Assembly (NCBI GenBank): GCA_014529385.2
Contig: CM043943.1
Span: 152,157,592-152,221,591, forward strand
DNA: 64,000 nucleotides
Direction of reading: 5' to 3'
Origin: Adiantum capillus-veneris
Taxonomy: Eukaryota; Streptophyta; Polypodiopsida; Polypodiales; Pteridaceae
In this document: positions 19,801 through 33,000 of the stretch, piece by piece
How the letters are laid out: each line of letters starts with the position of its first letter
How positions within the stretch are numbered: the first letter of the stretch is position 1
Program-made: the position numbers and the translations under genes
Notes under the pieces: generated by a model
The model's input: the letters and a program-made list of their open reading frames with translations, nothing else
Told to the model about the DNA's origin: nothing
The model's database searches: none

Positions 19801-22800
19801 ACACCAGAATGTTGTCAGACCCTCCTCCGAAGGTCCCACTCTCTATGGCCAGAGCAATCTACTATTGATTGCACAAATCTCTACAATGCAATGGACTTGC
19901 CGACAATGTCGACGATGATGATGACGACGACGAGACGGGCTGAAATCTGAAAACGCTAGTGGCTGAAATCTGCAAATCTTGTATATGCTGAATTTTGACT
20001 CTATGTCGATGATGACGGCGATGGCGACGACGCAACGAAGATGCACTGAAAACGCAGATGCTGAAATCTGCAAATAGCGGGCTGAATCTGCAAACGCTGG
20101 CTGATCTAACCGTGCGACGAGGATTTGTTGCGGGAAGGTGAGATCTGTGAGGTTTGAGGGCTATTCTGCAGTGTCTATATGCTGAAAACTGAAAACACTG
20201 AAGCTAGGGCTGAATCCGTCGCGGGGAATCTGCAAAACGCTAGGCTGGCTTGCTGGTACAAAAACGCTAGGCTGAATTGATGTCTGCTGCAAAAACGCTA
20301 GGGGATCTGCTGGGTCCTGCTATCGCCAGGCTGATCTGCAAATGCAAAACGCTGAGGCTGATCTGCACTTGAAGAAAACGCTGGTTCTTCGTGGCTGAAA
20401 ACACTAGGTTGCCTGCCGGGGGAGTCTTGCTGAGAAGGTGCACTGTTGGACGACTGGTCCTGCTGCCTCTTCTGCCAGATAATGCTAGCGAATGGTTTTC
20501 TTATATACTTGCTGGTCAAAATTGCCCTACCCAGTTTCCCAACAAAGTCACTTATTAATAATCAGTGAGAAATGGCTAAAACAAGGAAAAAGGATCTGTG
20601 CACTGTAAAAATGCTCCTGATGGGTTTTGATGGTAATCTGATGATCATGATGTGTACAACCAGACGATAAGCATCTACTCTAAGTGCCTGGTCATGCACG
20701 GTCTACGAACAGACTCACGTAAGTGCCTGGCACCGCATTGTACATAAGAGGGGCTCTTGCACTTGTTGCAATCCGCCTGCAGCTGAAAATGGCGCCCCCT
20801 TTCTCTTGTAGACTCGCCCAGAGTGGCAGAAGTGCTCACATAGTGACACCTCGCCCAGTTTCCGACTTTGGCCAACTTGGCTAAAAATACCTCAACTAGT
20901 GCGTCAGTTGACTTGGCAGCAGAGCAATAAAATGTTCCCCTTGTCATTCCAAAGCTAATGACGCGAACACATTTTCAGGTCCAAAATAGCAGTTCCCTAG
21001 AGGGGTGCTTTAAAACAAGTCAAATAAAATTCCCCAAAAAGAAATCAACAAGTAAAGTTGCCACAGACTCGTGACAACGGGACTCGGTGCTTAGAGAGCG
21101 AGTGGAGACTCTTTGGACAGAGAGCTTAGACATGCAGGAGTCTCCTGCTGACAGAGTGGCCTCGGGATTGCTAAGCTTAATCGGCTCTTTCTTCGGGAGT
21201 CTTCGGCTCGGCTGGCTGCAACGAGAGGAGCAGTAGCGTCTCCGATGGGGCGTTGCTTCCTTGCAGAGGATGCAGAAGCAACATCCAGACAGTCCTTGGT
21301 TGGAGGAGCAGTTACAGCAGGCTCGCCGGGAGCTCGTCAGCACAGAGGAGAGGCACCATGAGTTTGCTTTCCATCGACAAGCATCTCAGTGGACCCACGT
21401 GGGTGACAGAGTGACAAGCGCTTTCTTTGAGGCAGTGGGACCTCGGCATACGCATACCAAGGTCAATCAGTTGAGGAGACCCGACGGGTCAGTTGCTTCA
21501 AAGCCAAAGAACATGCGTGCAATTGCTACTGTCTTTTACCGTGATTTACTGTCTGCAGAGCCCCAGTCAGAGCGTCAGGATGCATGCAGAAAGCAAATGT
21601 GGACACAGATGCCTTGTCTTGTGATTGAGGAGATGCGTTAAGAGGCTTGAGCTGCCTCTACAACTAGAGAAGCTGCACATGGCTCTTTGTGCACTCTCCC
21701 GTGGTAGCTGTCCAGGTGAGGATGGCTTGACTCCTAGCTTTTTATTGGGGTACTGGGACTTGCTTGGCTCAAATCTCTGTAGTGCTTTTCAATACATCCT
21801 GCACACAGGTGAGATGCCTGACAGCATGAGTGAGGGCTTGATTTACCTCATTCCCAAGGGGGTGGCTCCTTGGATGAGATTCGACAGTGGCGTCCCATCA
21901 CCATCCTCAACTCAGCCTACAAAATTCTTGCCAAGGCTCTGAGTTTGAGGATTCAGCCACTTCTAGAGAGCCTTATACATGGGACTCAGACAGGTTTTGT
22001 CAAGGAGCGTAGTATCCTTGACAACATCTTTACTTTTTGGAAGCTTCTGTCCTCGCGCGGCTCCGTGGTGAGGATTTGGTGATTCTTCTTCTCGATTTTG
22101 AGAAGGCCTACGACGGAGTTGATTGGGATATTTTGGAGGGCACTCTACGCAGGATGGGCTCTCAGATGCTTGGATCAGAGGGGTGTCAGCTTTGTACAGA
22201 CGAGCACACAGTCAGGTGCTTTTAGCAAGAGGTAGAGGTGATCGTTTCATGCTCACGCCTTCGGTCAGACAGGGTTGTCCTCTTGCCTCCTTCCTCTTTC
22301 AGTTCTATGCTAAGGTGATGAGAAGGTTTTTGGTTTCATAGCAGGTTGGTTTACGTGGCTTAGCGCTCCCTATTAAGCGAGATGAGCTACTGGACGCTGA
22401 GTTTGCAGACGACTCAGCCTTGTACTTGGATGGCTAGAAGGCCAACCTACACAGGTGTGAGCAGGCTCTTGAGACTTTCTGTTGTGCATATGGCGCATTG
22501 ATCAACTGGAGAAAGACAATGTCTTTCTCGGTTGGTAGTGATCCTACGCCCGATTGGATGCCAAGTGAGGGTTTCAGGTGGTGTGAGCAGGCTCTTGAGA
22601 CTTTCTGTTGTGCATATGGCGCACTGATCAACTGGAGAAAGACAATGGCTTTCTCGGTTGGTAGTGATCCTACGCCCGATTGGATACCAAGTGAGGGTTT
22701 CAAGTGGATTCCCCCAAGGACTGCAGTTCGGTACTTGGGCTGTCAGGTTGGTTTGGACTTGTCTCCCGAGTCGCAAATTGCTTCCCTCCTCCTGTCTACC

Positions 22801-25800
22801 GGGAGGAAGTTGTTACATTATCACTTCCTCTTGGATCTTCTCGAGTTCTTGTATCGGCCAGGTAGAGAGGCTGATCAGGAACTTCTTTTGGTCAGGGCGT
22901 GACACTCAGATAGCCCGGGCCAAAGTGGCATGGCAAGTCATCACTCTTCCTTGTTCTCAGGAAGGGTTAGGGATCATAGACCCAGCACAGCACAGCACAG
23001 CACAGCAGAGCCCTTCTTGGGAAGTTCATCGTCAGAGGACTTCTTCCAAGTGAGGAGCCATGGAAGGAGTTCTTGCTTCAATGGCTTAGTGCTAGGGTGC
23101 CTCAAGCTGAAGGCCAATGGCGACCCTCGACTCGATGGATTTTCACAGAGATGCGCAGAGTTGGCTTGAGCAGGAGATTGGAGGACCACTTCGCTGTGAG
23201 TCAGCTCCAATCCTGGGAGCAACTGCGGCGAGGCCTAGAGCAACGTCAGCCTACTTGCACGGAGGAGCGCCTGAGACAGCCCCTTGTTTGGAACCCCATG
23301 GTTAGCACTCAGAGAGACCACTTGGTTGACAGTTGGCCTCATGTTTCCTGGGGTCCCATGGCAAAGGGTCCACAATGCTCTCTAGGTGACTAGTTATAGT
23401 TTTCAGGCTTGTCAGAGCAACTTCAAGGCATTCAGCTACTGGGCATGAGAGGGGTGCAGAGCATGTGTCAGGACATCTCAGAGACAGTACCAGCTGAGTG
23501 GCTCACACCTCTCGAATCAATAGCGCCCAGATGGATGGCAACCTTCACGCGATTGGAGGTTCTCATCTCAGTTCGGGCTTGCTCAGAGACTATATCCTCT
23601 TTGTTTTTCGAGCTATAGGGTGAGGGACGCTTACACCGAGTTGTAGTTGAGGCCCGGCAAGTGGCAGAGTGCTGTTTTCAGAGGATCCGCGTGGTGGGCA
23701 CCTGTGGGGGGACTTGTGTCATAGATCCTAACCCAACAGCTCTTGAGACTGGCCACTGGAGACTTTGGGCATGGGAGAGTTGTCCACTGGCACGAGTACA
23801 GTGGGATCTTGGAGAGTGGCTGTGGAGGACCCTTTCTCCTCTACAGACCATCCAGGTGTCCCTTTCTTTCAGTACACTATTCGACTGGGACGTCACATCC
23901 TGGCAACGCAGAGAGAGGCTCGTGCTGCAGCACCTCATTGGCAGGAGGAGGGTCTCACAGCTGAGTTCTTGGCACCTTTTTGGGAGAGGTTGTGGGACTC
24001 CAGAGAGCCGAGATGAGTCACTTTGTTCCAGTCGCTGGTTGCACACAGAGCTACAGCAGTTGGAAGTTGGCTTGTACATAGTGGTCTCTCGGCCACATAT
24101 GCAGCTTGTGACCATCTTGTGGAGAGTCAGCGTCACTGTCTTTGGGATTGTCCTTTGGCGCAGCAGGTGTGGCTTCGCGTCTTTCGGCTGCTGCCAGCTC
24201 TTTCCACAACTCGGTAGTACACTTGGGGGGCAGCTGCTTGGTCCACTCTCAGGGCCCCACACTTCAGTTTGAGCTATCTTCCACCAGCATGACAATAGTG
24301 ATGCAGGGGGGTCGACCTACACTCCAACCTGTTACAGAGCTTACTCCACAGGAGTGGTGCAGTGAGAGAGAGGAGTGTTGGGAGCTCATCAATGGCCTAA
24401 CACTCTAGTTCATTTGGCGGGCCCGCTGCTTCCACATCTTCGAGGCTTGCCCTGTACCACCAGCAGAGACTGTTCAGGATCTTTGGCTAGAGCTGATCCA
24501 TACTCTCAGAGGACAGTTCGGGAGACTCCAGGATAGTTCCGACCGTATGTGGGAGCGCAGAGAGGCTTTCCTTCGACTCTGGCATCCTGGGCCTTTTTTC
24601 ACCATGGTCCAAGGTGTGCTCAGATGGCACTATCATCCACCTGTGTGGCTTTTCCCTCCTCCGGTCTCTTGATTTAGCCTCATTATACATATGTTGTTTT
24701 TTCATTGGGAGTCTCTCCCCATCATGATTGTTGTAGCCCTATCTTGTAGAGGAGGTTGTAGCCCTATGGGCAATTTCATTAACTAATAGAAGGATCTTTT
24801 TCTCAAAAAAAGAAAAGATAATTATCAACTTAAAGAAAAGCAAGTTATTTAGGTGAGAGATACACTTCTAGAGGCATATTGTAATGCATGAGGGTGCAAG
24901 CATGGATCTGGCCAAGGTTGGCTAGATGTATGGTGTATGAAGTAGTAGCCTTTTGGACTTACGTTCTTATCTTGGGGATTTATCAGACAGTTTTCTTCGT
25001 CATTGCATGGCCTAACACAGAAAGGTATACCATTTACTCGAGGACTTATATTACTTGAGCGACTGAAGGAGGTGCATTGCACTGCATGTAGTAGCAATAT
25101 GGGAGCAAAATTTATGCATGATGGCCACGTTGTAGCATATGAGACTTGTAATTTCTTAAATATGAGTGTTGCGTAGATTTATGAGGAAGAGCTCTCAGTA
25201 GAGATTCACGCTTTGAGTGAATAAAAGTATTACTTGCTTTGAAGTTTGTGCATATGTTGCAGTATATGTAACGGAAAGGCACCACGTGCCGATTGAAAGA
25301 AAAGACCTTTTAACACTTCAAAACAACAGAACATAAATAGAGAGAATCCACGCCAAACACGAAGAGGTGGAGTTTCACTCCGAGACCGCACTGGTCCCAA
25401 ACCTTGGCGCCCCTTTCGATATTTCTTAATATTGCTTGAATCACTTTCCGGCCTATGACTTTTCTTTGCTTCTCTATGCGGTAGAATATCAATATAATGT
25501 TCTCTAACATCAAGATGGGCTCTTGCAATCTGTCCGGTGAGTGTGAACCAACCATGCGGTGAATGCACCCTTAGTTGAAGGGAGGTTAAGTCCTATAAAT
25601 AGGTATGAGACTCATTTGTGAGACATCATGTGTGATCACCACACTTGGACTCTAGGCCCTTGGTAGCTCTATCCATGCACCCGTTTGGTGTGGGCTTGGT
25701 GGTATGGGACACCAGCCCTTGCGGTAGAGGCTAGCTCATTAGCTTTAGGCTCCCAGGCTCGAGTTAGCCTGTATCGGCTATAAGGCTGGGAGGCAAGTTT

Positions 25801-26957
25801 GATGTTTGCTCTTTATGCTCGTCTTTGTGTGAGTATTGCTACCAGAGAGAGAGTACCCTATGTACATAATTTAAAGCCCCTTGGTCTCTCCAAAAGCATC
25901 TCACATGAAAAGCATACGTTACCAAAAGCAACTAGTCCAAAATTTGGCGGTCATATCTGCCAGTAAAATTAGGAGATTCAATGCAACAAGCACAATTTTC
26001 GAGAATGTCAGTACAGTCTTCCATATTAGCATAATTTACGCAAGTTGGGGTTTTGCTTTATGTCTTGTTCCTTTTTAAGGTTTAGGCCTCTTGGCTAGGT
26101 CTTGTAAGTTGGTAAAAATCCTAACCCCTTAAGTCTTCTTTTATAGTTTTAGCCCCCTCGGTTGGGTTTTGTAAGTTGGATTTTCTTCTTCTACTTCTAG
26201 GTTTTAGGTCCCTTGTCTAGTTTTAGTATGTTGGCCAGATCTTCAAGGTTTGCCACATCAAGAGCTTGTGATGGTGCATAAGATCATTAGAGTCTACGAT
26301 ATTTTGGTTAGAGTTCAGTACCTCTCTGGATTTATTTGGTCAATCCCGATATCTTCGATGGATAGTTGATAGGGTGTGAGGGTTGTTTTGTGGGTTTGTT
26401 GCAGTTGAATGAGCTCTCTCTTCGATCATCTTTAGCCTTGTTGAGCTGGGTCTTTCCACGATTGTCTTTCCTCTTGTAGGTGTTGGGGATATTCCTAGCC
26501 TTGGCTCATTTTTACTTGATGCCTTGTGCCCTTGTTTCATTGTGTTTTTCACATTTTTCATTTTCACATATTTTCCCTTATTGTGGGGCCATACGAGCAT
26601 TTAGGTGGTTGGCCTAGACGGGCATGGATAGGGGATACCTTGTCAAAGTAGACGATGTGGAAGCCTAGAGATAGAGAGAATGCGAAAGAGGTTGCTCGAA
26701 CCAACCAACTCGGCAATGAATTAGATGACTATTAGAATGGGCGTTGGGGGTCCTTATATACAAATATACTAAATTACCCAACCTAATTCTCATGTTAAAT
26801 AAGTTAAAAAAATACATATGATGATAAAATAAATAATAAGGCTACATTGGACATTCACTCTTGCTGCAACTCAAAGTGGATATCTATAGGAAGACCAAAT
26901 CGATGAAGAAGTTGCCAAAGTCCACGATACGGAAGCGTAGAGCAACAGGGAGAATAC

Positions 26958-27007
<50 letters not shown>

Positions 27008-30000
27008 ACTAAACCAACCAACCTTGGCAAATGAATTGATGATTATACAATGGGAGCTAGATGTGCCTATATAGGCACCTTAGTAAATTGCCCTATCCAA
27101 ACTTTGACAAATAAGTATAATAAATATCTAAAGCCAAAATAAATATTGGAATCACATGGGGCTATTCACTTGAGATGTGCTATAGCTTCAACAACCTCTT
27201 TGCAGCTCATAGTGGACATAAATAGTGAGACCAAGCGGATGAAGAAGCTACCATAGACACCCTAGTAGAGGTACCTTCCATTGGATACACCTCGGTTTTA
27301 CTACCCTCGAACGTTTTACCTTAGAAGGATGCCATCTTGAACATCGATTGCCTTATAGAAAGTCGACCTACGTACAAGATTTCCCATTCGTGAACTGTGA
27401 CGTCCAGACTTTCCAAACAATGAACTTTGAAACACATCCGATCCATAATCTGGCCAACAACAATGAATTGGTGCACTCATCCATAGATATGCTTAATTGG
27501 TTCCTTGCCAGATGTATGTGTCTTGAATTGCGACCCACGAGTTCAAACATCGATAACTTGAACTCCAACACAAGGGTCTATAGAGAGCAACATTTTGCCG
27601 CTTTGCTGCTCACAAGCCTCCCCCTGGTTGAAGCTAGTTGCGACAACCGCCATCTGACTAGAAATCTTGCGTCATGGCCATTGTGAGCGCCGCCTTGTAT
27701 GCCATGCCAATCTCTTCTGTCAATTCTTTATTACCATTATCTTTGTCTAGCTTGCCTTTGCCTTTGTCCTCTTGTGAGTTCCTGCTTTTGTCTTTGGCTT
27801 CAAAAACCCGAGCCAAACAAAGCATCGCCACATTTATAACACCGATTGTCAGACCTCATTAACTAAATATTGGTACTGTCGTCCTTGTCAAGCTTGCCTT
27901 TGCCTCCTCCTCTAGCGAACTCGTGCATGCGCTTTTTGGCTTTACAATCCCGAGCCAAATAGTGTCAGTTTCCTTGAGAACGTGCATAGGCTGCTAATTG
28001 GGTGTTGGCCGATCTACTTTCCATAGCCATTGGTTGATCTTGGTTCGCTTTTGTTCATGTTGTGGCTTCATGGGAACACGTACCGTGTGGGCCCTTCTCG
28101 TCCAAAGAAATATCTATTCAGCCTCGCAGAATGCTCGCTAAGACATAGCCTTGGAACATGCCAATTGAAGGGACATTCTATAATGAACCCAAAAGCTATG
28201 CTCTTAAGGCCCACTCGAGCAATGCATTTTGAGAATGCTTGCAGATGAACCGTCACCAGGGGGTCCATGCCTCCATTAGGATCTGCATCGATAACGTTTT
28301 AAAATGCACAGATGTCACGTGACACATCCAACCCTATGTATCCGTGGACAAGCTACAGCATGACCAAGGTTCAGTTCAATCAAGTCAGTCTAGAATAGGA
28401 AGTCTTCTGGCACTTTTGTGAGTTTGTTTGCAGACCGTGCATGTCCAGACACTTAGTGTAGATGCATATCCTCTGGTTGCACACAACATGATCATAAGTA
28501 TTCCCATTAGAATCCTTCAAAAAAAAATTCCAGTGCATTTAGCCTATTTTCCCTATTTTTTGACATTTTTCACTTATTATTTTAGGTGACTTTCGTTGAA
28601 AAGTAGGTAGGGCAAATTGAGTAAGTTTGTATATAAGCAAACCTAGACTAGCACTAATGGGCAGAAGAGGCAACAGGAGCACCAGTGCTCAACAAGCAAC
28701 TTCTCAGCAAGAACCTCCCTTGGTGGCAGTTTCCCTCCAAGCAAAGACTCCCATCAACCTAGCGTTTTCATCATCAAGTAAGCATCGCCATAGCCTCCCA
28801 AGCCCTTGGCGTTTCCCAGCAAGAAGTTTCATCGCCAGGACATCCCCAATCTACTAGCGTTTTTCATCCAAAAGACCTCAGCCTAGCGTTTTCTTTTCCC
28901 AACATTATCGCCACAAGTTGCCCCCTTTTTGCATGGCGATTTTCAGCAGATAAGCAACAACAGATTTCAGCCTTGACCACCATAAAGACCAGCAGTTTTC
29001 AGCCATTAAGAACCAGCCCATTTCAGCGTTTTTGGTGCCAAAACATTTCAGCCATCAGCATTTTTGGGACAGCAACGAATCAACGACAGAATTCAGCCAT
29101 TAGCGTTTTTGGACAGCAGATAGGAAGCGTCAATTTTCAGCCCTTGATCGGTCTCGCCCCAGGAGCACCAGTGCTCAACAAGCAACTTCTCAGCAAGAAC
29201 CTCCCTTGGTGGCAATTTCCCTCCAAGCAAAGACTCCCATCAACCTAGCGTTTTCATCATCAAGTAAGCATCGCCATAGCCTCCCCAAGCCCTTGACGTT
29301 TTCCAGCAAGAAGTTTCATCGCCAAGACATCCCCAGTCTGCTAGCGTTTTTCATCCAGAAGACCTAAGCCTAGCGTTTTCTTTTCCCAGCATCATCGCCA
29401 CAAGTTGCCCCCTCTTTGCATGGCGATTTTCACCCATTAGCGTTTTTGGACAACAGATAGGAAGCGTCAATTTTCAGCCCTTGATCGGTCTAGCAATAGG
29501 AGCACCGATGCTCAACAGACAACTTCTCAGCAAGAACCTCCCTTGGTGGCAGTTTCCCTCCAAGCAAAGACTCCCATCAACCTAGCGTTTTCATCATCAA
29601 GTAAGCATCGCCATAGCCTCCCAAGCCCTTGACGTTTTCCAGCAAGAAGTTTCATCGCCAAGACATCCCCAGTTTGCTAGCGTTTTTCATCCAGAAGACC
29701 TCAGCCTAGCATTTTCTTTTCCCAACATCATCGCCACAAGTTGCCCCCTTTTTGCATGGCGATTTTCAGCAAATAAGCAACAACAAATTTCAGCCTTGAC
29801 TGTATCCAATCATCTCATCCACAGACATCTTGATGAACTAGAATGTCATTCACTTAGGCATCACAACAAGATCTCATTGATCTCTAACAGATGTTTAGAT
29901 GCACCAAGTTCAAATCACATTCATTCTTCATTCACTTAGCCATCACATCTAGACCTAACCGATCTCTAACAAATGTCTAGATGCACTAAGTTCAAATCAT

Positions 30001-33000
30001 TCATCGGATAAAATATTGTAGACATTTCATCTTTTTCTACATGTCTCTAATGCATGAAAGAGCACATGTCTTCAATTCAATCAAGGAAATTTCCAATTCA
30101 GTGCACACAGTTCATAAAGTCATTCCGCAAAATACTTTCAGCCAATTAGTACCCTATAATCTCAAAGAGAAATTAGTGACCTTATTTAACCTAGGCAATT
30201 TGTGACAAGGAGTGGAGTGGCTCCCCTCTTGTGCAGTCCGCACCGCATCAGATTCAACCTTGCTCAGTCATCGGTCATTTTTGGCATAAACACTGCTAAT
30301 AGCTTAAAAGCTTCAAGGTACAGCTCTCTCTGAAGAGAATTTGTGAGGTTCTCTTCCTCCATCCACTTTGCATTGAGGGCCCAAAAAGTACCCTTGACCA
30401 AATTATCCGGTGGACCTAGCTTACCTCTCTGTTCTTTTCTTGTGTTGTTTTGACTTGTTGGTAGCCTTGTTGGCCCTCATGTCCTTGGCACTTCAATCTC
30501 AATCTGTGGAATTTTCTAATCTACCAGATGATTCCTTTCCTCTCTTTCCTTGTGCCATGGGACTTGTGGGTAGCCTCGCTAGCCGCCCTTGAATGTTGGC
30601 ACGTCAGTCTCAATTGTCGAGATCTTGAAACGCACTATCATCTGATCCCTCACTTTCCTTTCCTTGTGAGCCAAGACCTGTTCTGGAATGAGAATTTTCT
30701 CTCTTCCACTCTGGGCTACTCCTCTGGCTTCCTGTCCACTTGCACCTCACTTTTAAAAGGTTTCAATAGACTCATATAAAATACATTGTGAATCTTCTAA
30801 GTATTCGGTAACTTCAGTTATCTTTACCTAAATCTGGAAAGGGCCATAGTATCCCATACTACTTTGGAAAAAGTCGCTCCTTGCCCTTTCATTCCCATAG
30901 GGGTGCTTTCTCAAACCGTAGAAGCATCCACCTATCTTCCTTCAACTGCAAGTCATGGAGATACTTGTTTGTTGCCTTCTTATGCCTTGCTTGAGACTTC
31001 TCAAGAGCCTTGCACACCTTTGCAAAAGCAGTCTCCAAAACTTGAACATACTATCTGCTTGGTGCTTAGAATAGGTGGAACCTTCTTAGCACCCTCCATA
31101 GTCTCAAATGGCGCCTTCCTCGTAGAAGTACTCACTAGGTTATTGTAGGCAAACTCCAGTAAGGGCAAATCCTTCTCCCACTGAACCTTTTGATTAGAGA
31201 TTGTAAACTTTAACAAGTCTAGAACCACCGAATTCGCTATCCAATTGCCCATCTGTCTGTGGGTAGAAAGAGGACGAGAATTGTAACCGAGTACCCAATA
31301 TTCTCCTAGATCGTCCTCCAAAATAAACTAGAAAAACGGGGATCTCTATTTGAAACTATAGACGGAGGCATGCCATGTAGTCGAAATATCTGTGAGAGAA
31401 ACAAGCTAGCCCAAATGATCCGGCTTAACTGTCTTCTTGACCGGAACAAAATGAGTCTGCTTGCTATATCTGTCGATGACTATTCAAGTGTCATCGTGCC
31501 CACTCTAAGTCTTGGGAAGATAAAAAATGAAATCGCCAGAGACTCATCGCAATGACCTTGGATGCCATCTCGGGAGTCTCAAACTCTATCTGGTAGTAGC
31601 CAGATCCGAGAAGCTAAACATCGAGGATCTTGCCCACCTCTGCGAGAAGGCGGGCTTGAATAAGGTCGCTCACTTCCCCTTTATTGGGTTTGGTGCCGTG
31701 AATCTTGCAAATAACAGAGGTGGCCTGGAGGCACGCCAGCTCTGCCTCTAGACTCGCTTGCTCTGTCGACGAAAGAGCAAGTCGGATGGTGGGTTCTGCG
31801 GGATCAGGCAAGGGGACTTTAATGGAGTCCCTCTGAGATGGAGCAAAAGCCGCTATTCTGTGCCTGCTGCTCGTTGAGCCTATTCTGGAAAGGAGTGGAA
31901 GGTACTCTCTCCTCAAGCCGGGGAAGCACTCTAAGATGGGTAGGTCTGTCTCCTTGACAAGAACATCGGGGTAGCTGGGTCGAAACCGTGGCGCCACTGT
32001 CGAAAATGTACTCTAACTACACGGATGGATAGGGGACTCATCGCAATGACCTTGGACGCCATCTCGGGAGTCTGAAACTCTATCAAATAGTAGCCACGTC
32101 CGAGAAGCTAAACATCAAGGATCTTGCCCACCTCTGCGAGAAGGCGGGCTTGAAGAAGATCGCTCACTTCCCCTTTGCTGGGTTTGGTGCCGAGAATCTT
32201 GCAAATAACAGAGGTGGCCTGCAGGCGCGCCACCTTTGCCTCTAGACTCGCTTGCTCTGTCGGTGAAAGAGCAAGTCGGATGGTGGGTTCTGCGGGGTCG
32301 GGCTAGGGGACTTCAATGGAGTCCCTCTAAGATGAAGAAAAAGCCGCCATTCTGTGTCTACTGCTACGAGACGAAAGAGGGAGAGTCGAAAGCATCGAGA
32401 TGAACGAAGGAAATCGGAGTCGCTGTGAACCAACTCCAAATGAGAACGAGGGAGTAGGGGGATACGGGTAGGCTACAGACGAATATTCCACCGAACTGCA
32501 CAACGGGACAGGGGAAGGGGGGGGGGGGGGACGCTGCTCAACGGAGAACGGCAAGGGGTAGCAGGAGCAAGTGCAGGGGCGGCAACAGGCGACTGTGCAG
32601 GGAACAGCAAGGGCGGGAAAGGGCGAGACTGCAGGAAGGCAACGTGGGTGAATGTGCAGACGCAGCTTGGGGAGGGGGGGGGGCAAACGATAGCGAGGGA
32701 AGGGAAGTGGGGAGGATGCGCAGCAACGAGTCGACCCAAGTTTATAATTATCTTTCTTTCCTCAATGCTGGAAACACCCGTCCTAGATGCTCTCGATGCT
32801 CTAATTCCAACTTAGAGAAAACAATCATATATCAAAGAATGTGTCGACACAATGTGTTTTCTCTTAAAAACTAGTCCACAATCCTATTGAATGTTGCGCG
32901 AGCATTGGTAAGCCAAATAGAATCACCAAAAATATATAATTGAAAGGACATCTTGAATTGAGTCTTATATATGTCTCAAGAAGTGATCTTGATATCATGG

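Noticed and set aside
23661-24295. Two overlapping frames of about 200 codons on opposite strands
   Set aside because: Out-of-frame shadows of the LINE C-terminal region; the zinc-binding RT tail is read in another frame.
32327-32739. Pro-rich minus-strand frames
   Set aside because: Composition of a G-rich, G-run-containing 5' region upstream of the LINE-type ORF1; three overlapping frames are open, so none is convincing.
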